Notes: generated by a model from the letters alone, not told the origin. 64,000 nt of DNA from Marinobacter fonticola (GCF_008122265.1 NZ_CP043042.1:3038001-3102000); one strand, 5' to 3'. Numbered from the stretch's first letter, positions 51,756 to 61,479 are shown. A program made the numbers and translations.

Positions 51756-52787
51756 TTATTCGCGGTTTTCAGCGGTGCATTCGGAGGCGCCCGCATTACT
51801 GGCGCAACGGACTTTGCTCAGCAACGACATCATTCGGGGATCGTAGACCTCGGGCGCGCCATTCATGCCATCGCGCAGCTCCATCCGGTTTTCACGGAAC
51901 ATTTCCTGATAGCCCTGAACATCCGCATCCGGAATCCGGATCCACTGTTTCTCGGGAATGTTTTCTTCACTCTTTTCCACCAGCGCCATCGCCTGTCCGT
52001 ACATCGCCCACATTTCCTGGCGGGAGGCTTGAGCTAACTCCTCGCTGAATACATCGTCACGCGCTACCAATTGGATGGTCAGCTGGGCGAGCGGATAATC
52101 GACGATCCCGCCTCGATCGCCGACGCCCTTGTATAATTCCAGGGCCTCGTAAGCGAAGGCTGGCGCGTAGGCCGTATCCACCGAGCCATTATTGAACTTG
52201 CCGGCAAAGTTGGTGATGTCCGAAGGCACCACCGTCGCCTTCACGTAATCCACCATGTGGATCGCATCTTTCTGATAGTCCAGGGTGGCCATACGCTTGC
52301 CCGCCAGCTCACCCGCAGTGTCGATGGCGCGGTCGTTCACGAACAGATAGCCGGCGCCCGCAGGGGCGATGCCGAGGATCTCGTAGCCCTCTGCCTTCAT
52401 CAGCGAAGCCGCCTTGGGCTGGGCCAGCGTTGCCAGTACGGTTCTTAAATCGTCATAGCTGGGAATGGCGCCGACCGCGCTGATGGAGCCGGTAAACCGG
52501 TTAAAGCGGCGGATCCGTATATCCGTGGCAGCCAGCACATCGCATTGTCCGGATTGAAAGTCCCCCAGGGCCACGCCCTCATCGGTGTAAGGCTTGAGCT
52601 TGTAGTCCACACCGTGCGCCTTCATCTCCAGGGCGTAATCTTTCATCAAGTTGTAGACATCGCCATTGGCGCCAATAACATCGAATACGCACATACTGAC
52701 TGACTGGGACTGGGACTGGGCTAGGGCTTGAGTCACGGGCGTTACGGCCAGCGCCATCAACATTGCTGCGGTTGCCTTGCGGAACAT
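51756..52787 (-). CDS. TRAP-associated periplasmic solute-binding protein
   Basis: Signal peptide MFRKATAAMLMALAVTPVTQALA, then a 320-residue binding protein. It is not a classical DctP but resembles a putative solute-binding family found with TatT-type TRAP loci: MCVFDVIGANGDVYNLMKDYA, SGQCDVLAATDIRIRRFNRFTG and VDYVKATVVPSDITNFAGKFN. GGAGGT lies 6 bases upstream of the ATG. Four Cys may form two disulfides. The ligand is unknown. Confidence 0.8.
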   Translation of the reverse strand: MFRKATAAMLMALAVTPVTQALAQSQSQSVSMCVFDVIGANGDVYNLMKDYALEMKAHGVDYKLKPYTDEGVALGDFQSGQCDVLAATDIRIRRFNRFTGSISAVGAIPSYDDLRTVLATLAQPKAASLMKAEGYEILGIAPAGAGYLFVNDRAIDTAGELAGKRMATLDYQKDAIHMVDYVKATVVPSDITNFAGKFNNGSVDTAYAPAFAYEALELYKGVGDRGGIVDYPLAQLTIQLVARDDVFSEELAQASRQEMWAMYGQAMALVEKSEENIPEKQWIRIPDADVQGYQEMFRENRMELRDGMNGAPEVYDPRMMSLLSKVRCASNAGASECTAENRE

Positions 52788-52895
52788 TCGGAACCTCCAA
52801 ATTGTCTTTTTTATGGTTGTTTAACAGGTCAATCGATCAAGCCGGACTCCGGCCGGTCGTGGCCACAGATCCTCTCGCGCCGCCCGTATAGCGGA

Positions 52896-53957
52896 TCAGA
52901 GCAGGCTATCGAGATCCATGACCTCCGCATCCGTCGAGCTCTCCGGACTCATCTTGCCGAAGTAGGTACGCGGTGTGCGGTAGCCATACGCTTCGGTCCA
53001 ATGCTTATCGGACCCATGGAGAATGACCGAACGGCCCACCCGGTCCACCAGCCGGTAGTCTTCACTCACCTCGAAGCCGTCTTCGGAGGCGACGAACCGG
53101 GCGATCACGTTGGCGATGACGTCGTCCCGCCCCTTGGTTTCGGCGGCCACAACTTCAAGCGCCATAGAGGCGCGGAAACCGGCCTTAACACCCAGCTCGG
53201 CGCTGCGACGCAGAACCCGCCAGGGGTCCGGTGACGTAGCCGGGCGGGTGTCCGGCAACAGCAGCCATACGTTGGCCCGGATAGCGTCGGGAATGCCGCC
53301 CCACTTTTCGTTATCCAGGCATTGCGCCGCGCGCTCGGCCTGGGGTGCGATGTCCTTGGGAATGCCGGCTGCGCCGCCGGAGCTGGTATCGTTAATGATC
53401 GCCTGGAGGCCGGTCAGAAGTCCGAGTAGGAAGGTAAGCTCATCCTGATCCGCGTGGAGAATCGGGCATTCCGCTGCCGGATCGGCGGGATCGTATTCGT
53501 ATGCGCGCATGGCACGCTCGAATGCCTTAAGCCGGCGCTCGGCGGTAATGGCATGCCAGCGTTTGGCGGCATTGCGCGCGTCCTTGGCGGCTGGTACGTC
53601 GCCCTGATAGTTGGCTCGCAGGTAGCGTAACTCTTCCTCCCAGGCCTGTTCCTCCGAGCAGTTCGCCGCCAGCAGTTGCAAAAGCGAACCCGTGGTATCC
53701 GGCCGATCCGTGACCCGCCCGAAGGAATAGACCAGCGGGTCCAGCGAATTGCCCAGGTTGCACGCCATGTTGGCATCCGACATCTGCATCACGTAGGGCG
53801 TCGCTTCAGATTCCGAGTAGCCGGTGATCACCATGCCGGTCGTCTGATAGATGGGGTTGTAGCCGCAGCCCGCGAGGGAGGCGAGCAATCCGAACACGAG
53901 CAGAATACGGTTCGTGGAACCCGTCATCCAAAAACGAGGGATGATTGACGTATGCAT
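52896..53957 (-). CDS. TatT-like TRAP-associated lipoprotein
   Basis: 353-residue lipoprotein with a lipobox LLASLAGC. The body is helical and tandem-repeat-like (AKRWHAITAERRLKAFERAMRAY; ALEVVAAETKGRDDVIANVI), as in the TRAP transporter T-component (TatT) family, which binds hydrophobic ligands with TatP in Treponema. AAGGA lies 7 bases upstream of the ATG at 53957. It is the first gene of the operon with the binding protein and permease. The TatT call rests on context and fold pattern; the family could be a related tetratricopeptide lipoprotein. Confidence 0.72.
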   Translation of the reverse strand: MHTSIIPRFWMTGSTNRILLVFGLLASLAGCGYNPIYQTTGMVITGYSESEATPYVMQMSDANMACNLGNSLDPLVYSFGRVTDRPDTTGSLLQLLAANCSEEQAWEEELRYLRANYQGDVPAAKDARNAAKRWHAITAERRLKAFERAMRAYEYDPADPAAECPILHADQDELTFLLGLLTGLQAIINDTSSGGAAGIPKDIAPQAERAAQCLDNEKWGGIPDAIRANVWLLLPDTRPATSPDPWRVLRRSAELGVKAGFRASMALEVVAAETKGRDDVIANVIARFVASEDGFEVSEDYRLVDRVGRSVILHGSDKHWTEAYGYRTPRTYFGKMSPESSTDAEVMDLDSLL

Positions 53958-54050
53958 TCCCGATCCTTTCTCTTGTTTATTGTTGTCAGTGGAAGCGTCC
54001 AGTTCTTCCGGTCGGGAGTTCGCCCAACCAAACACGGCTTTTTACCTTTT

Positions 54051-54110
54051 CATTGCCTCTCACTACGTCTCACTACGTCTCATTACTTCTCATTACTTCT
54101 CGTTACTTCT
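54051..54110. repeat. Six 10-bp tandem repeats upstream of the TRAP locus
   Basis: Consecutive 10-base units: CATTGCCTCT, CACTACGTCT twice, CATTACTTCT twice, CGTTACTTCT. The array begins 94 bases upstream of the TatT-like gene start, where the promoter would lie. The remaining sequence to 54305 shows no gene. Confidence 0.85.
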
Positions 54111-54305
54111 GGAGTGCATGAAAGAATGCGGCTTGGCGGTTCGTTAGTGAATGACCGGAGTGCCGTCGGAATTGGCCTATCAGGCCAATCAGGATGGCGA
54201 CACACCCATGCCAGCCCCTCACTTCGGCCTGATTTCGGACGGCTGTGCCGGACAGACGCAGGAACCGACCAAACCTTCAGAGAGGGGTGAAACACAGTCA
54301 TCCAT

Positions 54306-54377
54306 GGGTTAATAGGTGGGTTAATAGGTGGGTTAACAGACAGGTTAATCGTTAGGTTAGTCGTTAGGTTAAGAGGA
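54306..54377. repeat. Six 12-bp tandem repeats reaching the atuR stop
   Basis: Units start at 54306, 54318, 54330, 54342, 54354 and 54366. The first two are GGGTTAATAGGT and the others diverge. The last contains the complement of the atuR stop codon (54369-54371). Confidence 0.85.
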
Positions 54378-55001
54378 GGTAGTCACCGGGCTCGTCATCC
54401 CCAGCATCGCCATCACCTCGTCAGCAAGGGTGTCGAGGCTGCGGGGACCGTCGGGGCGGTACCAAGTCACCGTCCAGCTCAACGCGCCGGTCAACAGGCG
54501 CCGGGCGATAAAAGGATCGGCAGCCAAACGCCCTGCCTGACGCAACTCGCCGAGCACATCCAGCCATAGCTGCTCATAGATATCGCGCAATTTCAGAATG
54601 TCCCGCTGGGACTCGGGCGACAGGCTGCGCCACTCGAACACCAGCACGGCCATGGCTTCGCCGGTCTGGCCATTGATAGCTTCCAGCTCGCAGAGAACCA
54701 GGGCACGCAGCCGCTCGTCGGCCGTCGTCGCCTGCTTGACCGCGTGGCGCATCAGCTCCGTGTTGAGCAGCACGGTTTCCACCATGACCGCCTTAAGAAT
54801 AGCTTCCTTGGAGCGAAAATGGTGGAACAGACTACCTGACTGAATCCCCACCGCCGTCGCCAGATCCCGCACTGTGGTGCGCTCATAGCCTTTCTCCCGA
54901 AACAGCCGGGCCGCTTCTCTCAGCAAACGTCCACGGGCCCCCGCAGGGTCGGAAATGCGTTCGTCGGCAACCAGTTCGGCAAGGATGGATTGGGGGGTCA
55001 A
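54369..55001 (-). CDS. atuR: TetR-family repressor AtuR
   Basis: Regulator of acyclic terpene use; in P. aeruginosa AtuR represses the atu operon. The helix-turn-helix is at about 37-60 (TTVRDLATAVGIQSGSLFHHF), followed by a helical ligand domain of about 150 residues. 210 residues. It is divergent from atuA with 160 bases between the starts, where the palindrome at 55077 lies. The orthology rests on position and family, not on distinctive residues. Confidence 0.85.
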   Translation of the reverse strand: MTPQSILAELVADERISDPAGARGRLLREAARLFREKGYERTTVRDLATAVGIQSGSLFHHFRSKEAILKAVMVETVLLNTELMRHAVKQATTADERLRALVLCELEAINGQTGEAMAVLVFEWRSLSPESQRDILKLRDIYEQLWLDVLGELRQAGRLAADPFIARRLLTGALSWTVTWYRPDGPRSLDTLADEVMAMLGMTSPVTTSS

Positions 55002-55017
55002 CTCGTACGTCCTCTGT

Positions 55018-55039
55018 CGTTATCTAAACGTTATCTAAA
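55018..55039. repeat. 11-bp direct duplication upstream of atuR
   Basis: CGTTATCTAAA occurs twice back to back (55018-55028 and 55029-55039), in the atuR leader. Confidence 0.7.
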
Positions 55040-55076
55040 GGCCACGTCAGTGTAACCTGAACCGGATCATTTACAA

Positions 55077-55094
55077 ACCAAGCGCTTGCTTGGT
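55077..55094. promoter_or_regulatory. Probable AtuR operator
   Basis: Inverted repeat ACCAAGC-GCTT-GCTTGGT with 7-base perfect arms, containing also the 10-base palindrome CAAGCGCTTG. It lies between the divergent atuR and atuA genes, the place where AtuR is reported to bind inverted repeats. Confidence 0.65.
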
Positions 55095-55160
55095 ATTGTC
55101 GTTTTCACAGTACGTTTGTTGCCATTGCGAAAAAGACGACAACGCCGGAAAGGACACCTC

Positions 55161-56960
55161 ATGACACGCGCACCGCTGCGAATCGGCTGCTCCTCCGCCT
55201 TCTGGGGCGACACCGAAACGGCCGCCCGCCAATTGGTGGATAAAGGCCATCTGGACGTCCTCATTTCCGATTACCTTGCGGAGATCACACTGTCCATCAT
55301 GGCTGGCCAGCGCATGAAGGACCCGGAGGCGGGCTACGCCCGGGATTTCGTGCAAACGGCCGTGGGCCCGCTGCTGAGAGACATCAAAGACAAAGGTATC
55401 CGGGTCATCAGCAATGCCGGTGGGGTGAATCCGGAGGCCTGCCGGGATGCTCTGCAGGCGCTTTGCGACGAGCAAGGCGTGGAGCTGAAAATCGCCCTGG
55501 TGCAGGGCGATAACCTACTACCGCAAAAAAAAGCGCTTGAGCAGCAGCGCATCACCGAGATGACCACAGGCGATCCCATGCCGCCAGTGATAATGAGCAT
55601 GAACGCCTATCTGGGCGCGCCGGGCATCGTTGCGGCGCTGGAAGCCGGTGCCGATATCGTCATCACCGGCCGGGTCGCCGACAGCGCTCTAGCTTTGGCG
55701 CCGCTGGTTCACGCGTTCGGCTGGGCCTGGGACGATTACGACAAGCTGGCCCAAGGTAGCCTGGCGGGCCACTTGATCGAGTGCGGCGCCCAGGCCACCG
55801 GGGGAAACTTTACCGATTGGGAGACGGTCGAGAGCGGCTACGCGGATATGGGCTTTCCCATTGTCGAAGTTCAGCCCAGTGGCGATTTTATCATTACCAA
55901 GCCTGAAGGCACCGGCGGCGCCGTCAACGTCGGAACGGTCGCGGAACAGCTAGTTTATGAAATCGGCGATCCAAGAGCCTACCTGTTGCCAGACGTCACG
56001 TGCGATTTCAGCCAAGTGAATCTGCAGGAAACGGCACCTGACAGGGTCGCCGTTTCAGGCGCACGCGGCTTTGCGCCCACCAACAGCTACAAGGTCTCCG
56101 GCACCTGGCCGGACGGACACAAATGCACGGCCACCTTCCTGATTGGCGGTATCGACGCACCCAGAAAAGCCCAGCGCGTAGCCGATGCCATCGTCGCCAA
56201 GACCAACCGCCTGTTTCAGAGTCGCGGCCTGCCCCCCTATTCCGAAATAAACGTCGAACTGCTCGGCACCGAAGCCACCTATGGCCCACACGGTCGAACC
56301 GGCCAAAGCCGTGAAGTCGTGGTGAAGATCAGTACCGCTCACCCGAAGAAAGAAGCTCTGGTGCTGTTCTCTCGCGAGATCGCCCAGGCGGCAACAGGCA
56401 TGGCGCCAGGACTGACCGGTATAGTCGGCGGACGACCGACGGTTTGGCCCAAGATTCGACTGTTTTCCTGTCTGGTGCCTAAGGATCAAGTCGACGTGCA
56501 AGTTCAAGTCGATGGCCAGAACAGACCGGTACCGGTCAACACTGAAGGTGTCGAGGTCGTGGAAGCAGGCCCGGATAACAATGAGTTTCCACCTGCAGCC
56601 GATACAGACACAACCGTGCGGCTGATCGACCTCGCCTGGGCGCGCAGTGGCGACAAGGGCGACCACAGCAACATTGGCGTTATCGCCCGGCACGCGGACT
56701 ATGTGCCCTATCTCGCCAGTGCGCTGAGCGAAGCCGCCGTCGCCGATTGGATGCGCCACACATTGAACCCCCGGAGCGGCCGCGTTACCCGCTGGTTCAT
56801 GCCCGGTTTCAATGCCTTCAATTTCCTCCTTGAACACAGTCTTGGCGGTGGCGGCGTCGCCAGTCTGAGGATCGACCCCCAGGGTAAGGCCTTCGCCCAG
56901 CAACTGCTTGAAATGCCGATCCCCATTTCCCGCGCCGCGCTGAAAGGACATCAAACATGA
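55161..56960 (+). CDS. atuA: Acyclic terpene utilisation protein AtuA
   Basis: 599-residue protein of the DUF1446/AtuA family, needed for growth on citronellol/geraniol; its reaction is not established. The N-terminal domain begins [23 protein letters not shown] and includes [11 protein letters not shown] and [17 protein letters not shown]. The C-terminal domain carries [23 protein letters not shown], a hallmark of the family. Start ATG 55161, with AAGGA 7 bases upstream. atuB overlaps its end by four bases (ATGA). Confidence 0.94.
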   Translation: MTRAPLRIGCSSAFWGDTETAARQLVDKGHLDVLISDYLAEITLSIMAGQRMKDPEAGYARDFVQTAVGPLLRDIKDKGIRVISNAGGVNPEACRDALQALCDEQGVELKIALVQGDNLLPQKKALEQQRITEMTTGDPMPPVIMSMNAYLGAPGIVAALEAGADIVITGRVADSALALAPLVHAFGWAWDDYDKLAQGSLAGHLIECGAQATGGNFTDWETVESGYADMGFPIVEVQPSGDFIITKPEGTGGAVNVGTVAEQLVYEIGDPRAYLLPDVTCDFSQVNLQETAPDRVAVSGARGFAPTNSYKVSGTWPDGHKCTATFLIGGIDAPRKAQRVADAIVAKTNRLFQSRGLPPYSEINVELLGTEATYGPHGRTGQSREVVVKISTAHPKKEALVLFSREIAQAATGMAPGLTGIVGGRPTVWPKIRLFSCLVPKDQVDVQVQVDGQNRPVPVNTEGVEVVEAGPDNNEFPPAADTDTTVRLIDLAWARSGDKGDHSNIGVIARHADYVPYLASALSEAAVADWMRHTLNPRSGRVTRWFMPGFNAFNFLLEHSLGGGGVASLRIDPQGKAFAQQLLEMPIPISRAALKGHQT

Positions 56961-57823
56961 GTTATCAATCGATTCTCCGCCCCGGCCTGTTCGACGGCCA
57001 AACCATTATCGTGACCGGCGGCGGATCCGGTATCGGCCGCTGCACCGCCCACGAACTCGCGTCGCTGGGCGCCCATGTCGCTCTGGTCGGCCGTAAGCCC
57101 GACAAGCTGGATACCGTGAAAGGCGAAATCGAGGACGACGGCGGCAAGGCCTGGTCCTATCCCTGCGACATCCGGGAGGAGGAGGTCGTCGCAGCAACCA
57201 TCAAACACATCCTGGCCGCTCACGGTCCGGTCAGCGGATTGGTCAACAACGCCGGTGGGCAATTCCCCTCGCCGCTTGCGTCTATCAACCAGAAGGGCTG
57301 GGAGACCGTGGTGCGCACCAACCTCACCGGCGGCTTCCTGATGGCCCGGGAACTGTACAACCAGTCCATGAGCAAGACCGGCGGTGCCATCGTCAATATC
57401 GTGGCGGACATGTGGGGCGGTATGCCCGGCATGGGGCATTCCGGTGCGGCACGGGCGGGCATGGTGAATTTCACCCAGACCGCTGCGGTGGAATGGGGCG
57501 CCACGGGTGTACGCGTCAACGCGGTCGCACCGGGCTGGATCGCTTCGAGCGGCATGGATACCTACCCCGAGCAGATGAAAGCCTGGATTCGCGGCCTCGC
57601 GGACGGGGTGCCGGGCAAGCGTATCGGCACCGAATCCGAGGTCAGCTCGGCGATCTGCTTCCTGCTGAGCCCCGGCGCGGCCTTTATCAGCGGGGACACC
57701 CTGCGTATCGATGGCGGCGCATCCCACGGCGGGCGGGTATGGCCCTTGCCCAAAGCCAAAAACGTCGAGGTCTTCAACGGCTTCCACCGTGCCGTCACCC
57801 CCAAAATATTCAGCGAAGACTGA
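56957..57823 (+). CDS. atuB: AtuB, PECR-like short-chain dehydrogenase
   Basis: SDR with NAD(P) site [16 protein letters not shown] and NNAGG. At the usual active site Tyr-x3-Lys it has [14 protein letters not shown], so Tyr becomes Ser and Lys becomes Arg. The same H-S-G-A-A-R-A-G is found in peroxisomal trans-2-enoyl-CoA reductase (PECR), suggesting an enoyl-CoA reductase-type reaction on a CoA ester. 288 residues. Overlaps atuA (ATGA) and precedes atuC by eight bases. Confidence 0.9.
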   Translation: MSYQSILRPGLFDGQTIIVTGGGSGIGRCTAHELASLGAHVALVGRKPDKLDTVKGEIEDDGGKAWSYPCDIREEEVVAATIKHILAAHGPVSGLVNNAGGQFPSPLASINQKGWETVVRTNLTGGFLMARELYNQSMSKTGGAIVNIVADMWGGMPGMGHSGAARAGMVNFTQTAAVEWGATGVRVNAVAPGWIASSGMDTYPEQMKAWIRGLADGVPGKRIGTESEVSSAICFLLSPGAAFISGDTLRIDGGASHGGRVWPLPKAKNVEVFNGFHRAVTPKIFSED

Positions 57824-57831
57824 GGACCGCC

Positions 57832-59448
57832 ATGCAGATTATCGAGTCCGCCATCGACCCCCAATCCGAAGCCTTCGCAGCCAATGCGGAGTCAATTCGG
57901 AAACATATCGATGCCTTCCGGGAGGTGGAGCGGCAGGTCCTTGCCTTGGCGGAATCAGCCCGGGAAAAATTCGTAAAGAAGAACAAGCTGCTCCCCCGTG
58001 AACGCCTCAACCGCTTGCTGGATCGGGGCACGCCTTTTCTGGAACTCTGTTCTCTGGCTGGCTACAAGATGTACGACGACAAGAACGGCAGCATGGCCGG
58101 CGGGGGGATTATCGCCGGTATCGGTACGGTGAGCGGCGTCCGCTGTTTGGTCGTGGCAAGCAACAGTGCGATCAAGGGCGGGACCATTACCCCGGCAGGC
58201 CTGGACAAGACCCTACGTCTGCAACAGATCGCCCTGGAGAACAAGCTGCCCGTCGTCTCCCTCTCGGAAAGCGGCGGCGCCAACCTCAACTATGCCACGG
58301 ATATTTTCGTGCTCGGCGCCCGAGGGTTTGCCAACCAGGCGCGGCTGTCCGCGGCGGGTATTCCCCAGGTGACCGTGGTTCACGGCAATGCCACAGCCGG
58401 TGGCGCCTACCAGCCGGGCCTCTCCGACTACGTGATCGTGGTGCGCAACAAAGCCAAGATGTTCCTTGCCGGTCCACCGCTACTCAAGGCCGCGACGGGT
58501 GAAGTCGCAACGGACGAGGAGCTGGGCGGCGCGCAGATGCATGCCGAAATTGCCGGCACTGCCGAATATCTGGCCGAGAACGACGCCGACGGCATCCGCC
58601 ACGCCCGTGACGTGCTCGATGCCCTGGCCTGGAACGAACGCCTGCCACCAAAGCAGACGGTCGAATGGGATGAGCCCCTTTATTCGCCGGAGGAACTCTC
58701 CGGCGTGATCCCGGCCGATCCCAAGTCGCCTTATGACGTCCGCGAGATTCTCGCCCGTATCGCCGACGGCTCCCGGTTCCAGGACTTCAAGGCCAACTAC
58801 GATGATCAGACCGTGTGCGGCACGATCCGAGTCCATGGTCATCGTGTCGGTATTATCGGCAATAACGGACCGATCACGCCGGAAGGCGCGACCAAGGCGG
58901 CTCAGTTCATCCAGCTCTGCGACCAAGCGGGCACGCCAATTCTGTTCCTCCATAACACGACCGGATTCATGGTCGGTACCCACGCGGAGCAGCACGGCAT
59001 CATCAAGCACGGGTCCAAGATGATTCAGGCCGTCGCCAATTGCCGGGTTCCGAAACTCGCCATCGTGGTGGGCGGCTCCTACGGTGCGGGCAACTACGCC
59101 ATGTGCGGCCGCGGCCTCGATCCACGCTTTATCTTCGCCTGGCCCAATAGCCGCACCGCCGTCATGGGGCCAGCCCAGGCCGGCAAAGTAATGCGAATCG
59201 TCGCCGAGGATAAGCAGCGCCGTAGCGGCGTGGAACCGGACGAGAAAACGCTGGAATTCCTGGAGCAGGCTACTGCCAAGAAGCTAGAGGACGGCTCCAC
59301 CGCGCTATTTGGTACGGCACGGCTTTGGGATGACGGGCTGATCGATCCGCGGGATACGCGCAAGGTGCTCGCATTGGTTCTTTCGGTTTGCCGGGAGGCG
59401 GAACAACGGGAACTACGCCCTAATAGCTTCGGCGTAGCGCGTTTTTAA
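57832..59448 (+). CDS. atuC: Geranyl-CoA carboxylase beta subunit AtuC
   Basis: Carboxyltransferase subunit that moves CO2 from biotin to the gamma-carbon of geranyl-CoA. Crotonase-like halves have SGGANLNYATDIF and GNATAGGAYQPGLSDYVIVV in the N part, and GYGAGNYAMCGRG-type glycines (GGSYGAGNYAMCGRGLDPRF) in the C part. 538 residues. GAGG lies 6-7 bases before the ATG. The assignment to geranyl-CoA rather than methylcrotonyl-CoA is inferred from the atu context. Confidence 0.9.
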   Translation: MQIIESAIDPQSEAFAANAESIRKHIDAFREVERQVLALAESAREKFVKKNKLLPRERLNRLLDRGTPFLELCSLAGYKMYDDKNGSMAGGGIIAGIGTVSGVRCLVVASNSAIKGGTITPAGLDKTLRLQQIALENKLPVVSLSESGGANLNYATDIFVLGARGFANQARLSAAGIPQVTVVHGNATAGGAYQPGLSDYVIVVRNKAKMFLAGPPLLKAATGEVATDEELGGAQMHAEIAGTAEYLAENDADGIRHARDVLDALAWNERLPPKQTVEWDEPLYSPEELSGVIPADPKSPYDVREILARIADGSRFQDFKANYDDQTVCGTIRVHGHRVGIIGNNGPITPEGATKAAQFIQLCDQAGTPILFLHNTTGFMVGTHAEQHGIIKHGSKMIQAVANCRVPKLAIVVGGSYGAGNYAMCGRGLDPRFIFAWPNSRTAVMGPAQAGKVMRIVAEDKQRRSGVEPDEKTLEFLEQATAKKLEDGSTALFGTARLWDDGLIDPRDTRKVLALVLSVCREAEQRELRPNSFGVARF

Positions 59449-59477
59449 AGGGCAACAAACAGAACAAGGGGACCCAC

Positions 59478-60638
59478 ATGCTATTCACCGAAGAACACGA
59501 AGCGCTCCGAAAAACCGTCCGCGACTTCGTCGAAAAGGAGATCAATCCACACTGCGACGCGTGGGAAGCCGAGGGCAAATTCCCCATCCACGACATTTTC
59601 GGCAAGTTGGGCAAGCTCGGTGTATTAGGCATCCATAAGCCGGAGGAATACGGCGGCATGGGCCTGGACTACAGCTACAACCTGGTTGTTGCCGAAGAGC
59701 TGGGTACGGCTCATTGCGGCGGTGTCCCCCTGGCCGTGGGCGTGCAGACCGACATGTGCACACCGGCCCTGGCTCGCTTCGGTTCGGACGAACTGAAACG
59801 GGAGTTTCTGGCACCGGCAATCGCGGGCGAAAAGGTAGGCTGCATTGGTGTTAGCGAGGTCGGCGCGGGTTCGGACGTCGCCGGGATGAAGACCACCGCC
59901 CGCAAGGACGGCGACGATTACGTCATCAACGGCGCCAAGATGTGGATTACCAACTCTCCCAGTGCCGATTTCATCTGCCTGCTGGCCAATACATCCGACG
60001 ATAAGCCCCATAAGAACAAGTCGCTGATCATGGTGCCCATGAGTACCCCCGGTATTTCCTTTTCTCCGCACCTGAACAAATTGGGCATGCGCTCCTCGGA
60101 AACCGCACAGGTCTTCTTCGACGACGTGCGCGTCCCCCAGCGCCACCGCATCGGCGCCGAGGGCACCGGCTTCATGATGCAGATGGTGCAGTTTCAGGAA
60201 GAACGTATGTGGGGCGCGGCCAACGTCATCAAGGCGCTGGAACACTGCATCGAGGCCACCATCGACTACTGCCGCGAGCGCCAGACGTTCGGCCAGCCGT
60301 TGATCGACAACCAGTCCATCCACTTCCGCCTGGCCGAACTGCAGACCGAGGTGGAAGCCCTACGCGCCCTGACCTACCAAGCCTGCGAGCTCCACATACA
60401 AGGCAAGGACGTCACGCGCTTGGCGTCCATGGCCAAACTCAAAGCCGGCCGCCTGGGCCGGGAAGTCACCGATAGTTGCCTGCAGTACTGGGGCGGCATG
60501 GGCTACATGTGGGATAACCCGCTGTCCCGTGCCTTCCGCGATGTGCGTTTGGTGTCCATCGGCGGCGGCGCGGACGAAATCATGCTGGGCATCATCTGCA
60601 AGCTCATGGGCACCCTGCCCGGCAAGCGAAAGGATTGA
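59478..60638 (+). CDS. atuD: Citronellyl-CoA dehydrogenase AtuD
   Basis: FAD acyl-CoA dehydrogenase, 386 residues, oxidising citronellyl-CoA to geranyl-CoA by analogy with P. aeruginosa. Motifs IGVSEVGAGSDVAGMKTTA (flavin/substrate region), WITNSPSADFICLLA and the C-terminal QYWGGMGYMWDNPLSRAFRD are present. Follows atuC by 29 bases with AAGGGG upstream. Confidence 0.9.
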   Translation: MLFTEEHEALRKTVRDFVEKEINPHCDAWEAEGKFPIHDIFGKLGKLGVLGIHKPEEYGGMGLDYSYNLVVAEELGTAHCGGVPLAVGVQTDMCTPALARFGSDELKREFLAPAIAGEKVGCIGVSEVGAGSDVAGMKTTARKDGDDYVINGAKMWITNSPSADFICLLANTSDDKPHKNKSLIMVPMSTPGISFSPHLNKLGMRSSETAQVFFDDVRVPQRHRIGAEGTGFMMQMVQFQEERMWGAANVIKALEHCIEATIDYCRERQTFGQPLIDNQSIHFRLAELQTEVEALRALTYQACELHIQGKDVTRLASMAKLKAGRLGREVTDSCLQYWGGMGYMWDNPLSRAFRDVRLVSIGGGADEIMLGIICKLMGTLPGKRKD

Positions 60639-60647
60639 GGAGCCACG

Positions 60648-61469
60648 ATGACCACTCTGCCTGACTGCCGGACCTTGGCTTTGCTCGAGAACGGATCCGT
60701 GCTGCATATCACCCTGAACCGGCCAGACAGCCGCAATGCCATGAGCCTTGAAATGGTTCGGGAATTGACGGCCGTCTTCGATCGATTAGCTGCGGATCGC
60801 AACGTGCGCGCTGTGGTCCTGCGTGGCTCAGGCGGGCACTTCTGCGCCGGAGGCGATATCCGCGATATGGCGGCCGCCCGTTCGCAAAAAACGACTAACG
60901 GCGAGGACCCGTTCCGGGATCTGAATCGCGCTTTCGGCCGCCTGATTCAGCAGGTCAACGAAGCACCGCAAATAGTGATCGCCTTACTGGAAGGCGCGGT
61001 TATGGGCGGTGGTTTGGGCCTGGCCTGCGTCAGCGATGTCGCCATTGCCGGCCAGAACGCCCGTTTCGCGATGCCGGAAACCCGTTTAGGCATTATTCCG
61101 GCCCAGATTGCGCCTTTCGTCGTGGAACGCATCGGCTTAACGCAAACCCGGCGATTGGCCCTGCTTGGCTTGAAGGTCGATGGCCGCGAGGCGCAGCGGC
61201 TGGGCATCGTGCATCAGGTCGTGGCTGATGGAAACGCGCTGGACGTCGCGCTCGAAGATGCCCTGGACTCGCTTATCCGCTGTGCACCGCAAGCCACAGC
61301 GTCCACCAAGGCCCTGCTTCACAAGGTCGGCAAGGTGGCGATGACAACATTGCTGGACGAGGCCGCCCAACAGTTCGCTGACGCCGTTCGCGGCGAGGAA
61401 GGCACCGAGGGCACGCTGGCCTTCATGCAAAAGCGCCCTCCCGCTTGGGCCACGGAAGACAACACATAG
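60648..61469 (+). CDS. atuE: Isohexenylglutaconyl-CoA hydratase AtuE
   Basis: Enoyl-CoA hydratase/isomerase-family enzyme, 273 residues. Crotonase oxyanion segments GGHFCAGGDIRDMAA and EGAVMGGGLGLACVSDVAIA are intact, with MPETRLGIIPAQIAPFV following. Expected to hydrate the carboxylated product made by AtuC/AtuF. Spacing of nine bases from atuD, with GAGG before the ATG. Confidence 0.9.
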   Translation: MTTLPDCRTLALLENGSVLHITLNRPDSRNAMSLEMVRELTAVFDRLAADRNVRAVVLRGSGGHFCAGGDIRDMAAARSQKTTNGEDPFRDLNRAFGRLIQQVNEAPQIVIALLEGAVMGGGLGLACVSDVAIAGQNARFAMPETRLGIIPAQIAPFVVERIGLTQTRRLALLGLKVDGREAQRLGIVHQVVADGNALDVALEDALDSLIRCAPQATASTKALLHKVGKVAMTTLLDEAAQQFADAVRGEEGTEGTLAFMQKRPPAWATEDNT

Positions 61470-61479
61470 GTCACCAAGC

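Noticed and set aside
52690..52740. Repeat in the binding-protein signal peptide (SQSQSQ)
   Set aside because: A low-complexity stretch after the cleavage site; common in exported proteins and not a separate feature.
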